Both the position numbers and the translations under genes were made by a program. A DNA stretch of 35,000 bases, taken from NCBI GenBank assembly GCA_009914555.1, contig WNDY01000042.1, positions 1 to 35,000 on the forward strand, read 5' to 3'. The notes under the pieces are model-generated. The model did no database searches. It was not told the DNA's origin and saw only the letters and a program-made list of their open reading frames with translations. Positions 24,167-34,591 of this stretch are shown here, piece by piece (positions within the stretch are counted from its first letter, which is position 1; every line of letters starts with the position of its first letter). The stretch comes from Xylophilus sp. (GTDB lineage Bacteria > Pseudomonadota > Gammaproteobacteria > Burkholderiales > Burkholderiaceae_C).

Positions 24167-25138
24167 ATGGATTCGAACCGTCGCAGCCTTCTGCTCGGCG
24201 CCGCCGGCCTGGCCGCCGGCACTGCCGCCTTCGCCCAGCCCGCCAAATGGCCCGCGCGGCCGATCAAGCTGATCGTGTCCTACCCGCCCGGCGGCAGCTC
24301 AAACATCATCGCGCGCGCCATCAGCCAGCCGCTGTCCGACGCGCTCGGCCAGCCGATCGTCGTCGAGAACCGGGCCGGCGCCAACGGCAACCTGGGCGCC
24401 GACTTCGTCGCCAAGGCGCCCGGCGACGGCTACAACCTGCTGCTGTGCGACACGGGCTCGCTGGCGATCAGCCCGTCGGTCTACACCAAACTGCCGTTCG
24501 ACCCCTCGCGCGACCTGCGTGGCGTGGCCATGCTGGCCTATTCGCCGCACCTGCTGGTGGTGCATCCGTCGGTCAAGGCCCACAACCTGAAGGAGCTGGT
24601 GGCCCTGTCCAAGACGTCGGATCTGAACTTCGCCGTCACCGCCAGCGGCAGCGCCGCCCACCTGGCCGGTCTGGAACTGGCCGCCAAGACCGGTGCCAAA
24701 TGGGAATACGTGCCCTACAAGGGCGGCGTGCAGTCGGTGCAGGACACCGTCGCCGGCCAGACGCAGATCCTCATGAACGGCATGCTGGCCACCTATCCGC
24801 ACGTGCAGAGCGGCCGGCTCAAGCTGCTGGGCGTGTCGAAAGCCACGCGCATGCCGCTGATCGGCAACGTGCCAACCATCGCCGAGCAGGGCGTGCCGGG
24901 CTACGAGACCGGCTCGTGGCAGGGCGTGCTCGCCCCGCGCGACACGCCCGACGCGGTGGTGCAGCGCGTGTCGCAGGAGCTGCGGCGCATCATCCGCTCG
25001 GCCGACGTGCGCGAGCGCCTGATCGCGCAGGGTGCCGAAGTGTCCACCCAGGATCCGGCCCAGTTCGACGCCTTCTTCGCCAAGGAGCGCGCCCGCTGGG
25101 CCCAGGTGGTCAAGGCCACCGGCGTGAAGCTCGACTGA
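24167..25138 (+). CDS. TctC/Bug-family periplasmic solute-binding protein (2)
   Basis: The 323-residue precursor begins MDSNRRSLLLGAAGLAAGTA, a twin-arginine-like signal, followed by the Bug pattern: IKLIVSYPPGGSSNIIAR, IVVENRAGANGNLGADFV, EYVPYKGGVQSVQDTVAGQ and NVPTIAEQGVPGYE. The ligand is unknown. AAGGAG lies 10 nt before the ATG. It is divergent from TctC (1) and clearly a different paralogue, not a recent duplicate. No permease genes are adjacent. Confidence 0.93.
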   Translation: MDSNRRSLLLGAAGLAAGTAAFAQPAKWPARPIKLIVSYPPGGSSNIIARAISQPLSDALGQPIVVENRAGANGNLGADFVAKAPGDGYNLLLCDTGSLAISPSVYTKLPFDPSRDLRGVAMLAYSPHLLVVHPSVKAHNLKELVALSKTSDLNFAVTASGSAAHLAGLELAAKTGAKWEYVPYKGGVQSVQDTVAGQTQILMNGMLATYPHVQSGRLKLLGVSKATRMPLIGNVPTIAEQGVPGYETGSWQGVLAPRDTPDAVVQRVSQELRRIIRSADVRERLIAQGAEVSTQDPAQFDAFFAKERARWAQVVKATGVKLD

Positions 25139-25178
25139 GCGGGGCAGGCCGCCGCAGCCGGCCCGCGGCCGGCCCGCC

Positions 25179-25184
25179 TAAAAT
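25179..25184 (+). promoter_or_regulatory. -10 hexamer upstream of leuS
   Basis: TAAAAT lies 63 nt before the leuS ATG in a very GC-rich gap and is followed by CGCGGG. No good -35 is seen at 16-18 nt. Similar single hexamers precede several other genes in the window. Confidence 0.35.
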
Positions 25185-25247
25185 CGCGGGTCGGCCATCC
25201 ACACCCCCCGTATTCCGCCGCGCCCCTCGTAGGGCGCGCTGCCATTC

Positions 25248-27932
25248 ATGCTGCAAGAAAAGTACAACCACACCGAGGTCGAGCGCGCCGCGCAGGCCCA
25301 CTGGACCGCGCGCGACGCCTACCGCGTGACCGAGGACGCGGGCAGGAAGAAGTTCTACGCCTGCTCCATGCTGCCGTATCCCAGCGGCAAGCTGCACATG
25401 GGCCATGTGCGCAACTACACCATCAACGACATGCTGGCGCGCCAGCTGCGCATGGCCGGCTACAACGTGCTGATGCCCATGGGCTGGGACGCCTTCGGTC
25501 TGCCGGCCGAGAACGCGGCGCTCAAGAATGGCGTGGCACCGGCGCAGTGGACCTACGACAACATCGCCTACATGAAGGGCCAGATGCAGGCTCTGGGTCT
25601 GGCGATCGACTGGTCTCGCGAGATCGCCACGTGCGAGCCCTCGTACTATCGATGGAACCAGTGGCTGTTCCTCCAAATGCTTGAAAAAGGGCGGGCCTAC
25701 CGCAAGACCCAGGTCGTCAACTGGGACCCGGTGGACCGGACCGTGCTGGCCAACGAGCAAGTCATCGACGGCCGCGGCTGGCGCACCGGCGCGCTGGTCG
25801 AGAAGCGCGAGGTTCCTGGCTACTACCTCAAGATCACCGACTATGCCGAGGAGTTGCTCGATACCGTGCAAACCCAGCTGCCGGGCTGGCCCGAGCGCGT
25901 GCGCCTGATGCAGGAGAACTGGATCGGCAAGTCGAGCGGCGTGCGCTTCGCGTTCACCCACGACATCCGGGATGACGCCGACGGCCGGCTGATCCAGGAA
26001 GGCCGGCTCTATGTCTTCACCACCCGCGCCGACACCATCATGGGCGTGACCTTCTGCGCGGTCGCGCCCGAGCATCCGCTGGCAACGCATGCGGCGAAGG
26101 GCGACGCCGCGCTCGCCGCCTTCATTGAGGAATGCAAGAAGGGCGGCACGACCGAGGCCGAGCTCGCCGTCAAGGAAAAGGAAGGCCGGCCCACGGGGCT
26201 CACGGTCACCCATCCGCTGACCGGCGAGCCGGTCCCCGTCTGGGTCGGCAACTACGTGCTCATGGGCTACGGCGACGGCGCCGTCATGGGCGTGCCGGCG
26301 CACGACGAGCGCGACTTCGCCTTCGCACTCAAGTACGGCATCGAGATCAAGCAGGTCGTGCTGGTGGACGGCGAAACCTTCGACTTTCACCGCTGGCAGG
26401 ACTGGTATGCCGACAAGCAGCGCGGCGTGACGGTGAATTCGGACAACTTCAGCGGGCTGTCGCACGGCGAGGCGGTTGATGCCGTGGCCCATGCGCTGGA
26501 GCAAAAGGGCCTGGGCGAGAAGAAGACCACCTGGCGCCTGCGCGACTGGGGTATCAGTCGCCAGCGCTACTGGGGCACGCCCATCCCCATCATCCATTGC
26601 GAGGACTGTGGCCCGCAGCCGGTGCCCGAGAAGGATCTGCCCGTCGTGCTGCCGACCGACCTGGTGCCCGACGGCAGCGGCAACCCGCTGGTCAAGAGCG
26701 AGGCCTTCCACGCCGGCGTCGTCTGCCCGCGCTGCGGCAAGCCCGCGCGGCGCGAGACCGACACGATGGACGTATTTGTCGATTCGTCGTGGTACTTCCA
26801 GCGCTACTGTGATCCAAAGAACAGCGAGGCGATGGTGGGGGAGAGCGCCAAGTACTGGATGCCGATGGACCAGTACATCGGCGGCATCGAGCACGCGATC
26901 CTGCACCTGCTCTACGCCCGCTTCTGGACCAAGGTCATGCGCGACCTGGGCTTGGTCGCGGTCGACGAGCCGTTCACCAAGCTGCTCACGCAGGGCATGG
27001 TGCTCAACCACATCTATTCGCGCCGCAACGAGAAGGGCGGCAAGGAATACTTCTGGCCGCACGACGTCGAGAACGTGCTCGACGAGGGCGGCAAGGTCAT
27101 AGGCGCCAAGCTGAAGAACGCCGTCGGAAGCCTGCCTGTGGGCACGGTCATCGACTACGAGGGCGTGGGCACCATGTCCAAGTCCAAGAACAACGGCGTC
27201 GATCCGCAACTGCTCATCGAGAAGTACGGCGCCGACACCGCGCGCCTGTACACCATGTTCACCGCACCGCCCGAGGCCACGCTCGAATGGAACGACGCTG
27301 CCGTCGAAGGCAGCTACCGCTTCCTGCGCCGCGTGTGGAACTTCGGCGGCCGGCTGGCCGCGCTGGACTTCAGCGCCGTCGAGCCCACGCTCGCCGGCGC
27401 CAGCGCGCTGGCCGACGTGGCCTTCGGCAAGGAGGCCAAGGCCCTGCGGCGCGAGGTGCACACCGTGCTGCGCCAGATCGACTACGACTACCAGCGCATG
27501 CAGTACAACACCGTGGTCTCCGGCGCGATGAAGATCCTCAACGCGCTCGAAGACTTCAAGGCCGCCGGCACGCCGGGCGCCGAGGTCGCACTCGTCGAGG
27601 GCTTCGGCATTCTGCTGCGCGTGCTCTACCCGGCCACGCCGCACATCGCGCATGCGCTCTGGAGCGGCCTTGGCTACGCCGGCACGCTCGGCGACCTGCT
27701 CGACGCGCCCTGGCCGCAAGTGGACAAGGCCGCGCTGGTGCAGGACGAAATCGAGCTGGTGCTCCAGGTCGGCGGCAAGCTGCGCGGCGCGATCCGCGTG
27801 CCCGCCAGTGCGAGCCGCGAGCAGATCGAGCAGATCGCACTCGCGAGCGAGGACTTCCACCGGCATGCGAACGGCGCGGCGGCCAAGAAGGTCATCGTCG
27901 TGCCGGGCCGCCTCGTGAACATCGTGGTGTGA
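25248..27932 (+). CDS. leuS: Leucyl-tRNA synthetase
   Basis: The 894-residue class I synthetase has the HIGH-type motif HMGH (50-53) in [16 protein letters not shown], a CP1 editing domain ([25 protein letters not shown]), the [13 protein letters not shown] region, and the KMSKS loop as TMSKS (642-646) in [15 protein letters not shown]. It charges tRNA-Leu and edits misacylated products. Thr replaces the first Lys of KMSKS, but the functional second Lys is kept. lptE starts 5 nt downstream, so leuS-lptE-holA is an operon. Confidence 0.98.
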   Translation: MLQEKYNHTEVERAAQAHWTARDAYRVTEDAGRKKFYACSMLPYPSGKLHMGHVRNYTINDMLARQLRMAGYNVLMPMGWDAFGLPAENAALKNGVAPAQWTYDNIAYMKGQMQALGLAIDWSREIATCEPSYYRWNQWLFLQMLEKGRAYRKTQVVNWDPVDRTVLANEQVIDGRGWRTGALVEKREVPGYYLKITDYAEELLDTVQTQLPGWPERVRLMQENWIGKSSGVRFAFTHDIRDDADGRLIQEGRLYVFTTRADTIMGVTFCAVAPEHPLATHAAKGDAALAAFIEECKKGGTTEAELAVKEKEGRPTGLTVTHPLTGEPVPVWVGNYVLMGYGDGAVMGVPAHDERDFAFALKYGIEIKQVVLVDGETFDFHRWQDWYADKQRGVTVNSDNFSGLSHGEAVDAVAHALEQKGLGEKKTTWRLRDWGISRQRYWGTPIPIIHCEDCGPQPVPEKDLPVVLPTDLVPDGSGNPLVKSEAFHAGVVCPRCGKPARRETDTMDVFVDSSWYFQRYCDPKNSEAMVGESAKYWMPMDQYIGGIEHAILHLLYARFWTKVMRDLGLVAVDEPFTKLLTQGMVLNHIYSRRNEKGGKEYFWPHDVENVLDEGGKVIGAKLKNAVGSLPVGTVIDYEGVGTMSKSKNNGVDPQLLIEKYGADTARLYTMFTAPPEATLEWNDAAVEGSYRFLRRVWNFGGRLAALDFSAVEPTLAGASALADVAFGKEAKALRREVHTVLRQIDYDYQRMQYNTVVSGAMKILNALEDFKAAGTPGAEVALVEGFGILLRVLYPATPHIAHALWSGLGYAGTLGDLLDAPWPQVDKAALVQDEIELVLQVGGKLRGAIRVPASASREQIEQIALASEDFHRHANGAAAKKVIVVPGRLVNIVV

Positions 27933-27937
27933 CGGCC

Positions 27938-28441
27938 ATGCAGCGCCGCCTCTTCCTTCTCGGTGCCAGCTCGGCCCTGCTGCTGGCCGGCTGCGGCTTC
28001 AAGCTGCGCGAGGCGCCGACCTATGCGTTCTCGTCGATCTACATCGTGCCGACCGGCGGCAGCACCGCGCTGCTGCTGGAGCTGCAGCGCAATCTCGAAT
28101 CGTTCGGCACGGTGCGCGTGCTGCGCGACGCGGCCGCGGCCGTCGGCGCCGACGTGTGGGTCGAGGTGACCTCCGAAGCGCGCGAGCAGGTCGTCGTCGG
28201 CTATAACGCCACCGGCGGCGTGCGTGAGCTGCAGGTGCGGCTGCGCGTGCACTTCAAGCTGCGCACCGCCGCCGGCAAGGAGCTGATTCCCGACACCGAG
28301 CTGCTGCTGCGCCGCGACGTGACCTACAGCGAAACCCTGGCGCTGGCCAAGGAGGCCGAGATCGCGCTGCTCTCCCGCGACATGCAGACCGACGCGGTGC
28401 AGCAGATCGTGCGCCGCCTGGGTGCCGTCAAGTCGCTCTGA
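27938..28441 (+). CDS. lptE: LPS assembly lipoprotein LptE
   Basis: The 167-residue lipoprotein has the signal MQRRLFLLGASSALLLAGC with lipobox LAGC (Cys19) and starts its mature part GFKLRE, the LptE (RlpB) hallmark. LptE plugs and supports LptD, which inserts lipopolysaccharide in the outer membrane. The start at 27938 gives this signal. It sits between leuS and holA, the customary location. Confidence 0.95.
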   Translation: MQRRLFLLGASSALLLAGCGFKLREAPTYAFSSIYIVPTGGSTALLLELQRNLESFGTVRVLRDAAAAVGADVWVEVTSEAREQVVVGYNATGGVRELQVRLRVHFKLRTAAGKELIPDTELLLRRDVTYSETLALAKEAEIALLSRDMQTDAVQQIVRRLGAVKSL

Positions 28442-28444
28442 GGC

Positions 28445-29503
28445 ATGCAGCTCGCCGCCGGCCAACTGGCCGCCCAGCTCGCCAAAGGGCTGCGCCCGCT
28501 CTACACGCTGCACGGCGACGAGCCCCTGCTGGTGCAGGAAGCGGCCGACGCCATCCGTGCGGCCGCACGCGCCCAGGGCCACACCGAGCGCAGCGTGCAC
28601 ACCGTCGCCGGTGCGCACTTCGACTGGAGCGCGGTGCGCGCGGCCGGCGGCTCGCTCTCGCTGTTCGCCGACAGGCAGCTCGTCGAGATCCGCATCCCCT
28701 CGGGCAAGCCCGGCAAGGATGGCAGCACCGTCCTCCAGCAGATCGCCGAAGGCGCGCAAGGCAACGACACCACGCTCACGCTGGTGCTGCTGCCGCGGCT
28801 GGACAAGGCCACGAAGACCGGCGCCTGGTTCGCCGCGCTGGAGCGCCACGGCGCCACGGTGCAGATCGATCCGGTCGAGCGCGCCGCGCTGCCGGCCTGG
28901 ATCGCCCAGCGCCTCGCGGCCCAGGGCCAGCGCGTGGCCGCGGGCGAGGAGGGCCAGCGCACGCTGCAGTTCTTCGCCGACCGCGTCGAGGGCAACCTGC
29001 TCGCGGCGCACCAGGAGATATCCAAGCTCGCGCTGCTGCATCCGCCCGGCGAACTCTCGTGGGCGCAGGTCGAATCGGCCGTGCTCAACGTCGCGCGCTA
29101 CGACGTGTTCAAGCTCTCCGAGGCCGTGCTCTCGGGCCAGCTCGGCCGCGTCACCCGCATGCTCGACGGTCTGCAGGCCGAGGGCGAGGCCGAGGTGCTG
29201 GTGCACTACACGCTGGCCGAGGACATCCGCGCGATGAAGCGCGTGAAGGACGCGATGAACGCCGGCCGCCCGCTGCCGATGGCGCTGCGCGAGCAGCGCG
29301 TCTGGGGGCCGCGCGAGCGTCTGTTCGAGCGCATCCTGCCGCAGCTGCAGGACGCCGCGCTCGCCCGCCTGCTGCGCGCGGCCCACGTGGTCGACGGCAT
29401 CGTCAAGGGGCTCAAAGCACCGGACTGGCCGACCGACGGCTGGCAGGCGCTGCACCGGCTGGCGACGATGGTCTGCCGCACCGTACAGGCTCCTCTACGA
29501 TGA
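28445..29503 (+). CDS. holA: DNA polymerase III subunit delta
   Basis: The 352-residue protein matches HolA: LYTLHGDEPLLVQEAADAIR near the N-terminus, then a RecA-like AAA+ fold with no Walker motif needed, VEGNLLAAHQEISKLALL, and ARYDVFKLSEAVLSGQ. Delta opens the beta clamp within the clamp loader. It starts 3 nt after lptE. A 152-nt gap follows before proA. Confidence 0.95.
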   Translation: MQLAAGQLAAQLAKGLRPLYTLHGDEPLLVQEAADAIRAAARAQGHTERSVHTVAGAHFDWSAVRAAGGSLSLFADRQLVEIRIPSGKPGKDGSTVLQQIAEGAQGNDTTLTLVLLPRLDKATKTGAWFAALERHGATVQIDPVERAALPAWIAQRLAAQGQRVAAGEEGQRTLQFFADRVEGNLLAAHQEISKLALLHPPGELSWAQVESAVLNVARYDVFKLSEAVLSGQLGRVTRMLDGLQAEGEAEVLVHYTLAEDIRAMKRVKDAMNAGRPLPMALREQRVWGPRERLFERILPQLQDAALARLLRAAHVVDGIVKGLKAPDWPTDGWQALHRLATMVCRTVQAPLR

Positions 29504-29504
29504 C

Positions 29505-29565
29505 GGGGGTATAGGCCTGTAGTGCTTGCAAAATAAGCGCGGTGGGCTGGTAGGTGTGGGGGTAT
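29505..29565. repeat. 61-nt intergenic element, copy 2
   Basis: It begins GGGGGTATAGG (29505-29515) immediately after the holA stop, contains GTGCTT and AAGCGC as arms of an imperfect hairpin (29522-29540) and ends GTGGGGGTAT (29556-29565). The ends and length equal those at 12485-12545. The central part, GGCCTGTAGTGCTTGCAAAA onward, resembles (from memory) a repeat that is abundant between genes in Comamonadaceae. Confidence 0.5.
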
Positions 29566-29655
29566 TCTTTGTCTTGCCCTTGTCGTCTCCGTTGCGACCG
29601 CCTTTTGCCACAATCCTGTTCTTCCGCCGGCCGGATTTTCGAGATTGACGCATCC

Positions 29656-30936
29656 ATGAACGCCCTCAACATCGCCGAATACACCCGGACCCTCGGCCTG
29701 CAGGCCCGCACGGCCGCCGCCGCGATGGCGCGGGCCGATGCCGCGACCAAGAACCGTGCGCTGCGCACGCTCGCGCGGCTGCTGCGCGAGAGCGTCGGCA
29801 GCCTGCAAACGGACAACGCCCGCGACCTTGAACGCGCCACCGCCGCCGGCCTGTCCGCGCCGCTCGTGGACCGGCTGCGCCTCACGCCGAAGGTCATTGC
29901 GACCGTGGCCGAAGGCTGCGAGCAACTCGCCGCGATGCCCGAGCTGATCGGCGAGATCAGCGGCCTGCGCCAGCAGCCCAGCGGCATCCGCGTGGGCCGG
30001 ATGCGCGTGCCGCTCGGCGTCTTCGGCATGATCTTCGAGAGCCGTCCCAACGTGACCATCGAGGCCGCGAGCCTGTCGATCAAGAGTGGCAACGCGGCCA
30101 TCCTGCGCGGCGGCTCCGAGGCGATCGAGTCGAACAAGGCGCTGGCCAGGCTGGTGCAGCAGGCGCTGGCCGAGACCGGCCTGCCGGCCGACGCGGTGCA
30201 GCTCGTGCAGACCACCGACCGCGCCGCCGTCGGCCACCTGATCGCCATGCCCGAGTACGTGGACGTGATCATCCCGCGCGGCGGCAAATCGCTCATCGAG
30301 CGCATCAGCCGCGAAGCGAAGGTGCCGGTCATCAAGCACCTCGACGGCAACTGCCACACCTACGTCGACGACCCGGTGGACATCGACCTCGCGGTCGCGG
30401 TGACCGACAACGCCAAGACGCAGAAGGTCAGCCCCTGCAACGCGAGCGAGGGCCTGCTGGTCGCGCGCGGCGTGGCGCGCCAGTTCCTGCCCCGCATCGG
30501 CGCGGTGTTCGCGGCCAAGGGTGTGGAGATGCGCGCCGACGCCGAGGCGCGGGCCATCCTTGCCGACGTGCCGGGGGCCGCCGTCGTGCCCGCGACTGAG
30601 CAGGACTGGTCGGAGGAATACCTCGCGCCCATCATCGCGGTGAAGGTCGTGGCTGGCGTGGACGAGGCTATTCGCCACATCAACCGCTATTCGTCGCACC
30701 ACACCGACGCCATCCTCACGCGCGACCACGTCAACGCCCAGCGCTTCCTGCGCGAGGTGGACTCGGCCAGCGTCATGGTCAACACGAGCACGCGCTTCGC
30801 CGACGGCTTCGAATACGGCCTGGGCGCCGAGATCGGCATCAGCACCGACAAGTTCCACGCGCGCGGCCCCGTCGGGCTCGAAGGGCTCACCTCGCTGAAG
30901 TGGGTGGTGCTCGGCAACGGCGAAGTCCGCAGCTGA
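29656..30936 (+). CDS. proA: Glutamate-5-semialdehyde dehydrogenase (gamma-glutamyl phosphate reductase)
   Basis: The 426-residue enzyme has the ProA pattern: [33 protein letters not shown], the catalytic-cysteine region [14 protein letters not shown], and [20 protein letters not shown]. It makes glutamate-5-semialdehyde in proline synthesis. CACAAT (29609-29614) is a weak -10 candidate. proB is not adjacent, which is usual in this group. Confidence 0.96.
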   Translation: MNALNIAEYTRTLGLQARTAAAAMARADAATKNRALRTLARLLRESVGSLQTDNARDLERATAAGLSAPLVDRLRLTPKVIATVAEGCEQLAAMPELIGEISGLRQQPSGIRVGRMRVPLGVFGMIFESRPNVTIEAASLSIKSGNAAILRGGSEAIESNKALARLVQQALAETGLPADAVQLVQTTDRAAVGHLIAMPEYVDVIIPRGGKSLIERISREAKVPVIKHLDGNCHTYVDDPVDIDLAVAVTDNAKTQKVSPCNASEGLLVARGVARQFLPRIGAVFAAKGVEMRADAEARAILADVPGAAVVPATEQDWSEEYLAPIIAVKVVAGVDEAIRHINRYSSHHTDAILTRDHVNAQRFLREVDSASVMVNTSTRFADGFEYGLGAEIGISTDKFHARGPVGLEGLTSLKWVVLGNGEVRS

Positions 30937-30985
30937 CGCGCGGCGCGGTGGTGCGCATGTTCGCCACCGTGGGCCGGGCGTCAGC
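30932..30985 (+). other. Nested hairpin at the end of proA
   Basis: Outer arms GCTGACGC (30932-30939) and GCGTCAGC (30978-30985) enclose inner arms CGGTGG (30946-30951) and CCACCG (30964-30969). It covers the stop codon of proA. There is no T-run, so it may be a Rho-related or mRNA-stabilising structure. The rest of the gap to gshA shows only a TACAAT -10-like hexamer at 31096-31101. Confidence 0.4.
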
Positions 30986-31131
30986 ACGGCAGCACGCTCG
31001 CGATGCCGCCCCGGCGCGTGAAGCGCCAGGCTTGCTCGCGCTGCCACGCCCGTCGTTCCGGCGGCGCTGACCGCGGAGCGGCCCCGGCCGGCTTCTACAA
31101 TGGCCGGCTCCGCAGACCGACGCCGCATCCC

Positions 31132-32427
31132 ATGGTCCCGCATCTCATCACCGCCCTGACCGGGCCGATCAACGAACTCGAACAGCGCGTCATCGACGCC
31201 ATGCCGGCCATCGAGCGCTGGTTCCGGCTCGAATGGATGGAGCACACGCCGCCGTTCTACAGCTCGGTGGACATCCGCAACGCCGGCTTCAAGCTGGCGC
31301 CGGTCGACACCAACCTGTTCCCGGCCGGCTGGAACAACCTCACGCAGGAGATGCTGCCGCTGGCCGTGCAGGCCACGATGGCCGCGATCGAGAAGATTTG
31401 CCCCGAGGCGCGCAACCTGCTGGTCATTCCCGAGAACCACACGACGCGCAACACCTTCTACCTGGCCAACGTGGCGCAGCTCCAGCGCATCTTCCAGATG
31501 GCCGGGCTCAACGTGCGCATCGGCTCGGTCGATCCGGAAGTGAAGGAGCCGCAGGTGGTGCGCCTGCCGCACGGCGAGACGATCACGCTGGAGCCGGTGG
31601 TGCGCAGCAAGCGCCGCCTGGGGTTGAAGGGCTTCGACCCCTGCACCATCCTGCTCAACAACGACCTCGCGGCCGGCGCGCCCGGCATCCTGGAAGACCT
31701 GCACGAGCAGTACCTGCTGCCGCCGGTGCATGCGGGCTGGAGCGTGCGCCGCCGCAGCCGCCACTTCCGCAGCTACGAGGAGGTGGCCAAGCGCTTCGGC
31801 AAGCTGCTGGGCATCGACCCGTGGCTCATCACGCCGATCAGCGCCGCGGCCGACCGGGTGGACCTGTCGAGCGACGCCGCCGTCGAGCCGATCGCCGCGC
31901 AGGTCGATGCCGTGCTCTCCAAGGTGCGCCGCAAGTACAAGGAATACGGCATCCATGAGAAGCCGTTCGCCGTGCTCAAGAACGACCACGGCTTCGCCGG
32001 CTCGGCCATCCTGACCGTGCGCGACGCCAGGGAGGTCGAGGACATCGTGCGCAGGTCGCGCGAGCGCCTCAAGGCCGAGCGCCGCCCGCTGGTGCACGAC
32101 CTGATCGTGCAGGAAGGCGTGCTGACCTACGAGCGCGTCAACGAGGCCGTGGCCGAGCCGGTCGTCTACATGATGGACCGCTATGTGGTCGGCGGCTTCT
32201 ACCGCATGCACGCCGACCGGGCCAACGACGAGAACCTCAACGCGCCGGGCTCCGCCTTCGTGCCGCTGGCCTTCGAGCACAGCACCCACATGCCGCAGCC
32301 CGGCTCCAAGCCCGGCGCGAGCGCGCCCAACCGGTTCTACATGTACGGCGTGGTCGCCCGCGTGGCGCTGGTGGCCGCGAGCTACGAACTGGAGGCCACC
32401 AACCCCGACGCCGAGGTCTACGAGTGA
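31132..32427 (+). CDS. gshA: Glutamate-cysteine ligase (proteobacterial GshA type)
   Basis: The 431-residue protein belongs to the glutamate-cysteine ligase type known from Burkholderiales and acidithiobacilli, unrelated in sequence to E. coli Gsh[55 protein letters not shown] and [20 protein letters not shown]. It makes gamma-glutamylcysteine for glutathione. ATG 31132 is chosen as homology begins at once. gshB, often next, is missing: kup follows instead. Confidence 0.93.
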   Translation: MVPHLITALTGPINELEQRVIDAMPAIERWFRLEWMEHTPPFYSSVDIRNAGFKLAPVDTNLFPAGWNNLTQEMLPLAVQATMAAIEKICPEARNLLVIPENHTTRNTFYLANVAQLQRIFQMAGLNVRIGSVDPEVKEPQVVRLPHGETITLEPVVRSKRRLGLKGFDPCTILLNNDLAAGAPGILEDLHEQYLLPPVHAGWSVRRRSRHFRSYEEVAKRFGKLLGIDPWLITPISAAADRVDLSSDAAVEPIAAQVDAVLSKVRRKYKEYGIHEKPFAVLKNDHGFAGSAILTVRDAREVEDIVRRSRERLKAERRPLVHDLIVQEGVLTYERVNEAVAEPVVYMMDRYVVGGFYRMHADRANDENLNAPGSAFVPLAFEHSTHMPQPGSKPGASAPNRFYMYGVVARVALVAASYELEATNPDAEVYE

Positions 32428-32572
32428 CCGGCGCGGGACCGGCCTGCCGCGTTGCAGCGCGGCAACAGACGGCCGGGCCTTCGCCGGTCCGGGCCGCGGC
32501 CGGACTGGCGCCGCGGGCAGAATGCCCGCTAGTCCAGCCAACCTGCCCGTGCCGCGCCGCCGGGCCTTCTTC

Positions 32573-34441
32573 GTGTCCGCAACCAAATCGTCCCTGCCGG
32601 CCCTGACCCTGGGCGCCATCGGCGTCGTCTACGGCGACATCGGCACCAGCGTGCTCTATTCGGTCAAGGAGGTCTTCCACGCAGGCCACGTGGTCCTCAC
32701 TCCCGAGAACGTTTATGGCGTGCTGTCCATGTTCTTCTGGACGCTGGTGATCATCGTGGCGATCAAGTACGTGGTGCTGGTGCTGCGCGCCGACAACAAC
32801 GGCGAAGGCGGCCTGGTGGCGATGCTGGCGCTGGCCTCGCAGGCGGTGAAGAACAGGCCGCAGCTGCGCAACGGCATGCTCCTCGTCGGCATCTTCGGCA
32901 CCTCGCTGTTCTACGGCGACGGCGTCATCACCCCGGCGATCTCGGTGCTGTCGGCCGTCGAGGGGCTGGAGGTGGTATCGCCGCATACGCGGCGCTACGT
33001 CATACCGCTCACGCTGATCGTGCTGTTCCTGCTGTTCGTGCTGCAGAAGCGCGGCACCGGCGGCATCGGCCGCTTCTTCGGCCCGGTCATGCTGGCCTGG
33101 TTCGTCGCCATCGCCGCGCTCGGCGTGCGCAGCATTGCAGACCACCCCGACATCCTGGTCGCGCTGAGCCCGCACCATGCGCTGCGCTTCATCTGGAACG
33201 AGCCGGTCGTCACCTTCATCATCCTCGGCGCGCTGATCCTCTGCGTGACCGGCGCGGAGGCGCTCTATGCCGACCTGGGCCACTTCGGCAAGCGGCCCAT
33301 CCGGCTGGCCTGGTTCGCCGTCGTCATGCCAGCGCTCACGCTCAACTACCTCGGCCAGGGTGCGCTGCTGCTGATCGATCCGGAGGCGGTGCGCAACCCC
33401 TTCTTCATGCTCGCGCCGCCCTGGGCCCTGGTGCCGCTGGTGGTGCTGGCCACGGCCGCGACGGTGATCGCGTCGCAGGCGCTGATCTCGGGCGCCTTCA
33501 GCATCACCAAGCAGGTGATCCAGCTGGGCTACCTGCCGCGCCTGCGCATCGAGCACACCAGCGTGCGCGAGACCGGCCAGATCTACATCCCGTTCGTGAA
33601 CTGGGGCCTGTTCGTCGCCATCGTGCTCGCGGTGGTCATGTTCAAGTCGTCGAGCAACCTGGCCGCGGCCTACGGCATCGCCGTCACGCTGGACATGCTG
33701 ATCACCACGGTGCTGACCTTCTTCGTCATCCGCTACGGCTGGCGCTATCCGCTGGCGCTGTGCATCGCGGCCACCGGTGCGTTCTTCGTGGTGGACCTCT
33801 CGTTCTTCGCGTCCAACCTCATGAAGCTGCCCGACGGCGGCTGGTTCCCGCTGGTCATCGGCGGCGCCATCTTCACCCTGATGGTCACCTGGAAGCGCGG
33901 CCGCGCCCTGCTGGGCGAGAAGCTCCATGCCGACGCGATCGACCTGCGCAGCTTCCTCAAATCGGTGTTCGCCCATTTGCCCGCACGGGTCGACGGCACG
34001 GCCGTGTTCCTCACGGCCGAACGCGGCGCCGTGCCCAACGCCATGCTGCACAACCTCAAGCACAACAAGGTGCTGCACGAGCAGAACCTGTTCGTCACCG
34101 TGCGCAACCACGAGGTGCCCTGGATCGGCCTGGACCGCCGGCTGGAGGTAGAGCCGCTGGGCCACGACTGCTGGCAGGTCGTCATCCACTACGGCTTCAA
34201 GAACGATCCGGACATCCCGCGCGCGCTGGAGCAGATGCGCGGCCGCGGCTGCGACCTTGCGCGGATGAGCACGAGCTACTTCCTCTCGCGCGACACCGTG
34301 GTGCCCACCATCGGCAGCGGCATGGCACCCTGGCGCGAGAAGCTCTTCGCGCAGATGCACCACAACGCGGGCGCGGCGGCGGACTTCCTCAAGCTGCCGA
34401 GCAACGCGGTGGTGGAACTGGGTAGCAAGATCGAAATCTAG
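32573..34441 (+). CDS. kup: Kup-type potassium transporter
   Basis: With GTG 32573 as start, the product has 622 residues, the usual Kup length. It begins [20 protein letters not shown], followed by [20 protein letters not shown], about 12 membrane helices, and a cytoplasmic C-domain (about residues 460-622). It imports K+ with protons. An in-frame ATG at 32522 lies within a CAGAAT -10-like hexamer and would add a non-homologous leader, so I prefer GTG. Neither start has a clear ribosome site. Confidence 0.93.
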   Translation: MSATKSSLPALTLGAIGVVYGDIGTSVLYSVKEVFHAGHVVLTPENVYGVLSMFFWTLVIIVAIKYVVLVLRADNNGEGGLVAMLALASQAVKNRPQLRNGMLLVGIFGTSLFYGDGVITPAISVLSAVEGLEVVSPHTRRYVIPLTLIVLFLLFVLQKRGTGGIGRFFGPVMLAWFVAIAALGVRSIADHPDILVALSPHHALRFIWNEPVVTFIILGALILCVTGAEALYADLGHFGKRPIRLAWFAVVMPALTLNYLGQGALLLIDPEAVRNPFFMLAPPWALVPLVVLATAATVIASQALISGAFSITKQVIQLGYLPRLRIEHTSVRETGQIYIPFVNWGLFVAIVLAVVMFKSSSNLAAAYGIAVTLDMLITTVLTFFVIRYGWRYPLALCIAATGAFFVVDLSFFASNLMKLPDGGWFPLVIGGAIFTLMVTWKRGRALLGEKLHADAIDLRSFLKSVFAHLPARVDGTAVFLTAERGAVPNAMLHNLKHNKVLHEQNLFVTVRNHEVPWIGLDRRLEVEPLGHDCWQVVIHYGFKNDPDIPRALEQMRGRGCDLARMSTSYFLSRDTVVPTIGSGMAPWREKLFAQMHHNAGAAADFLKLPSNAVVELGSKIEI

Positions 34442-34455
34442 AGAACATCCCCCCC

Positions 34456-34547
34456 GTGCGGCTGCGCCGCACCCCCTTTCTCTCGCTTCGGGGGAAGAGG
34501 GGCGACGCCAGCGCGGCGGGGCGGCCCTTGCGCGGCGTCCGCTGGCG
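34456..34547. repeat. GC-rich interspersed repeat, copy 2 (longer)
   Basis: The segment begins with a perfect hairpin GTGCGGC-TGC-GCCGCAC (34456-34472), continues through a C-rich/G-rich pair, and ends with the 36 bp (34511-34546) that match 16407-16442 at 35 of 36 positions. Arms CGCCAGCG (34506-34513) and CGCTGGCG (34540-34547) can pair. It lies 14 nt after the kup stop and resembles, from memory, a repeat found at many gene ends in Comamonadaceae. Confidence 0.75.
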
Positions 34548-34591
34548 GGGGGGCACCGGTTTCGAGCGCTCTGGCGATGGACAATCGCCGG

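Noticed and set aside
26488..27102. Alternative plus-strand frame within leuS
   Set aside because: Arg/Ser/Ala-rich shadow of leuS with no recognisable domain.
25110..27866. 918-codon open frame antisense to leuS
   Set aside because: leuS on the plus strand has every expected motif. The antisense frame is an open shadow caused by GC-rich third positions and resembles no known protein.
29206..32619. 1137-codon minus-strand open frame across holA, proA and gshA
   Set aside because: It crosses three well-supported plus-strand genes and the gaps between them, and its His/Arg/Ala/Gly-rich content is typical of antisense frames in high-GC DNA.
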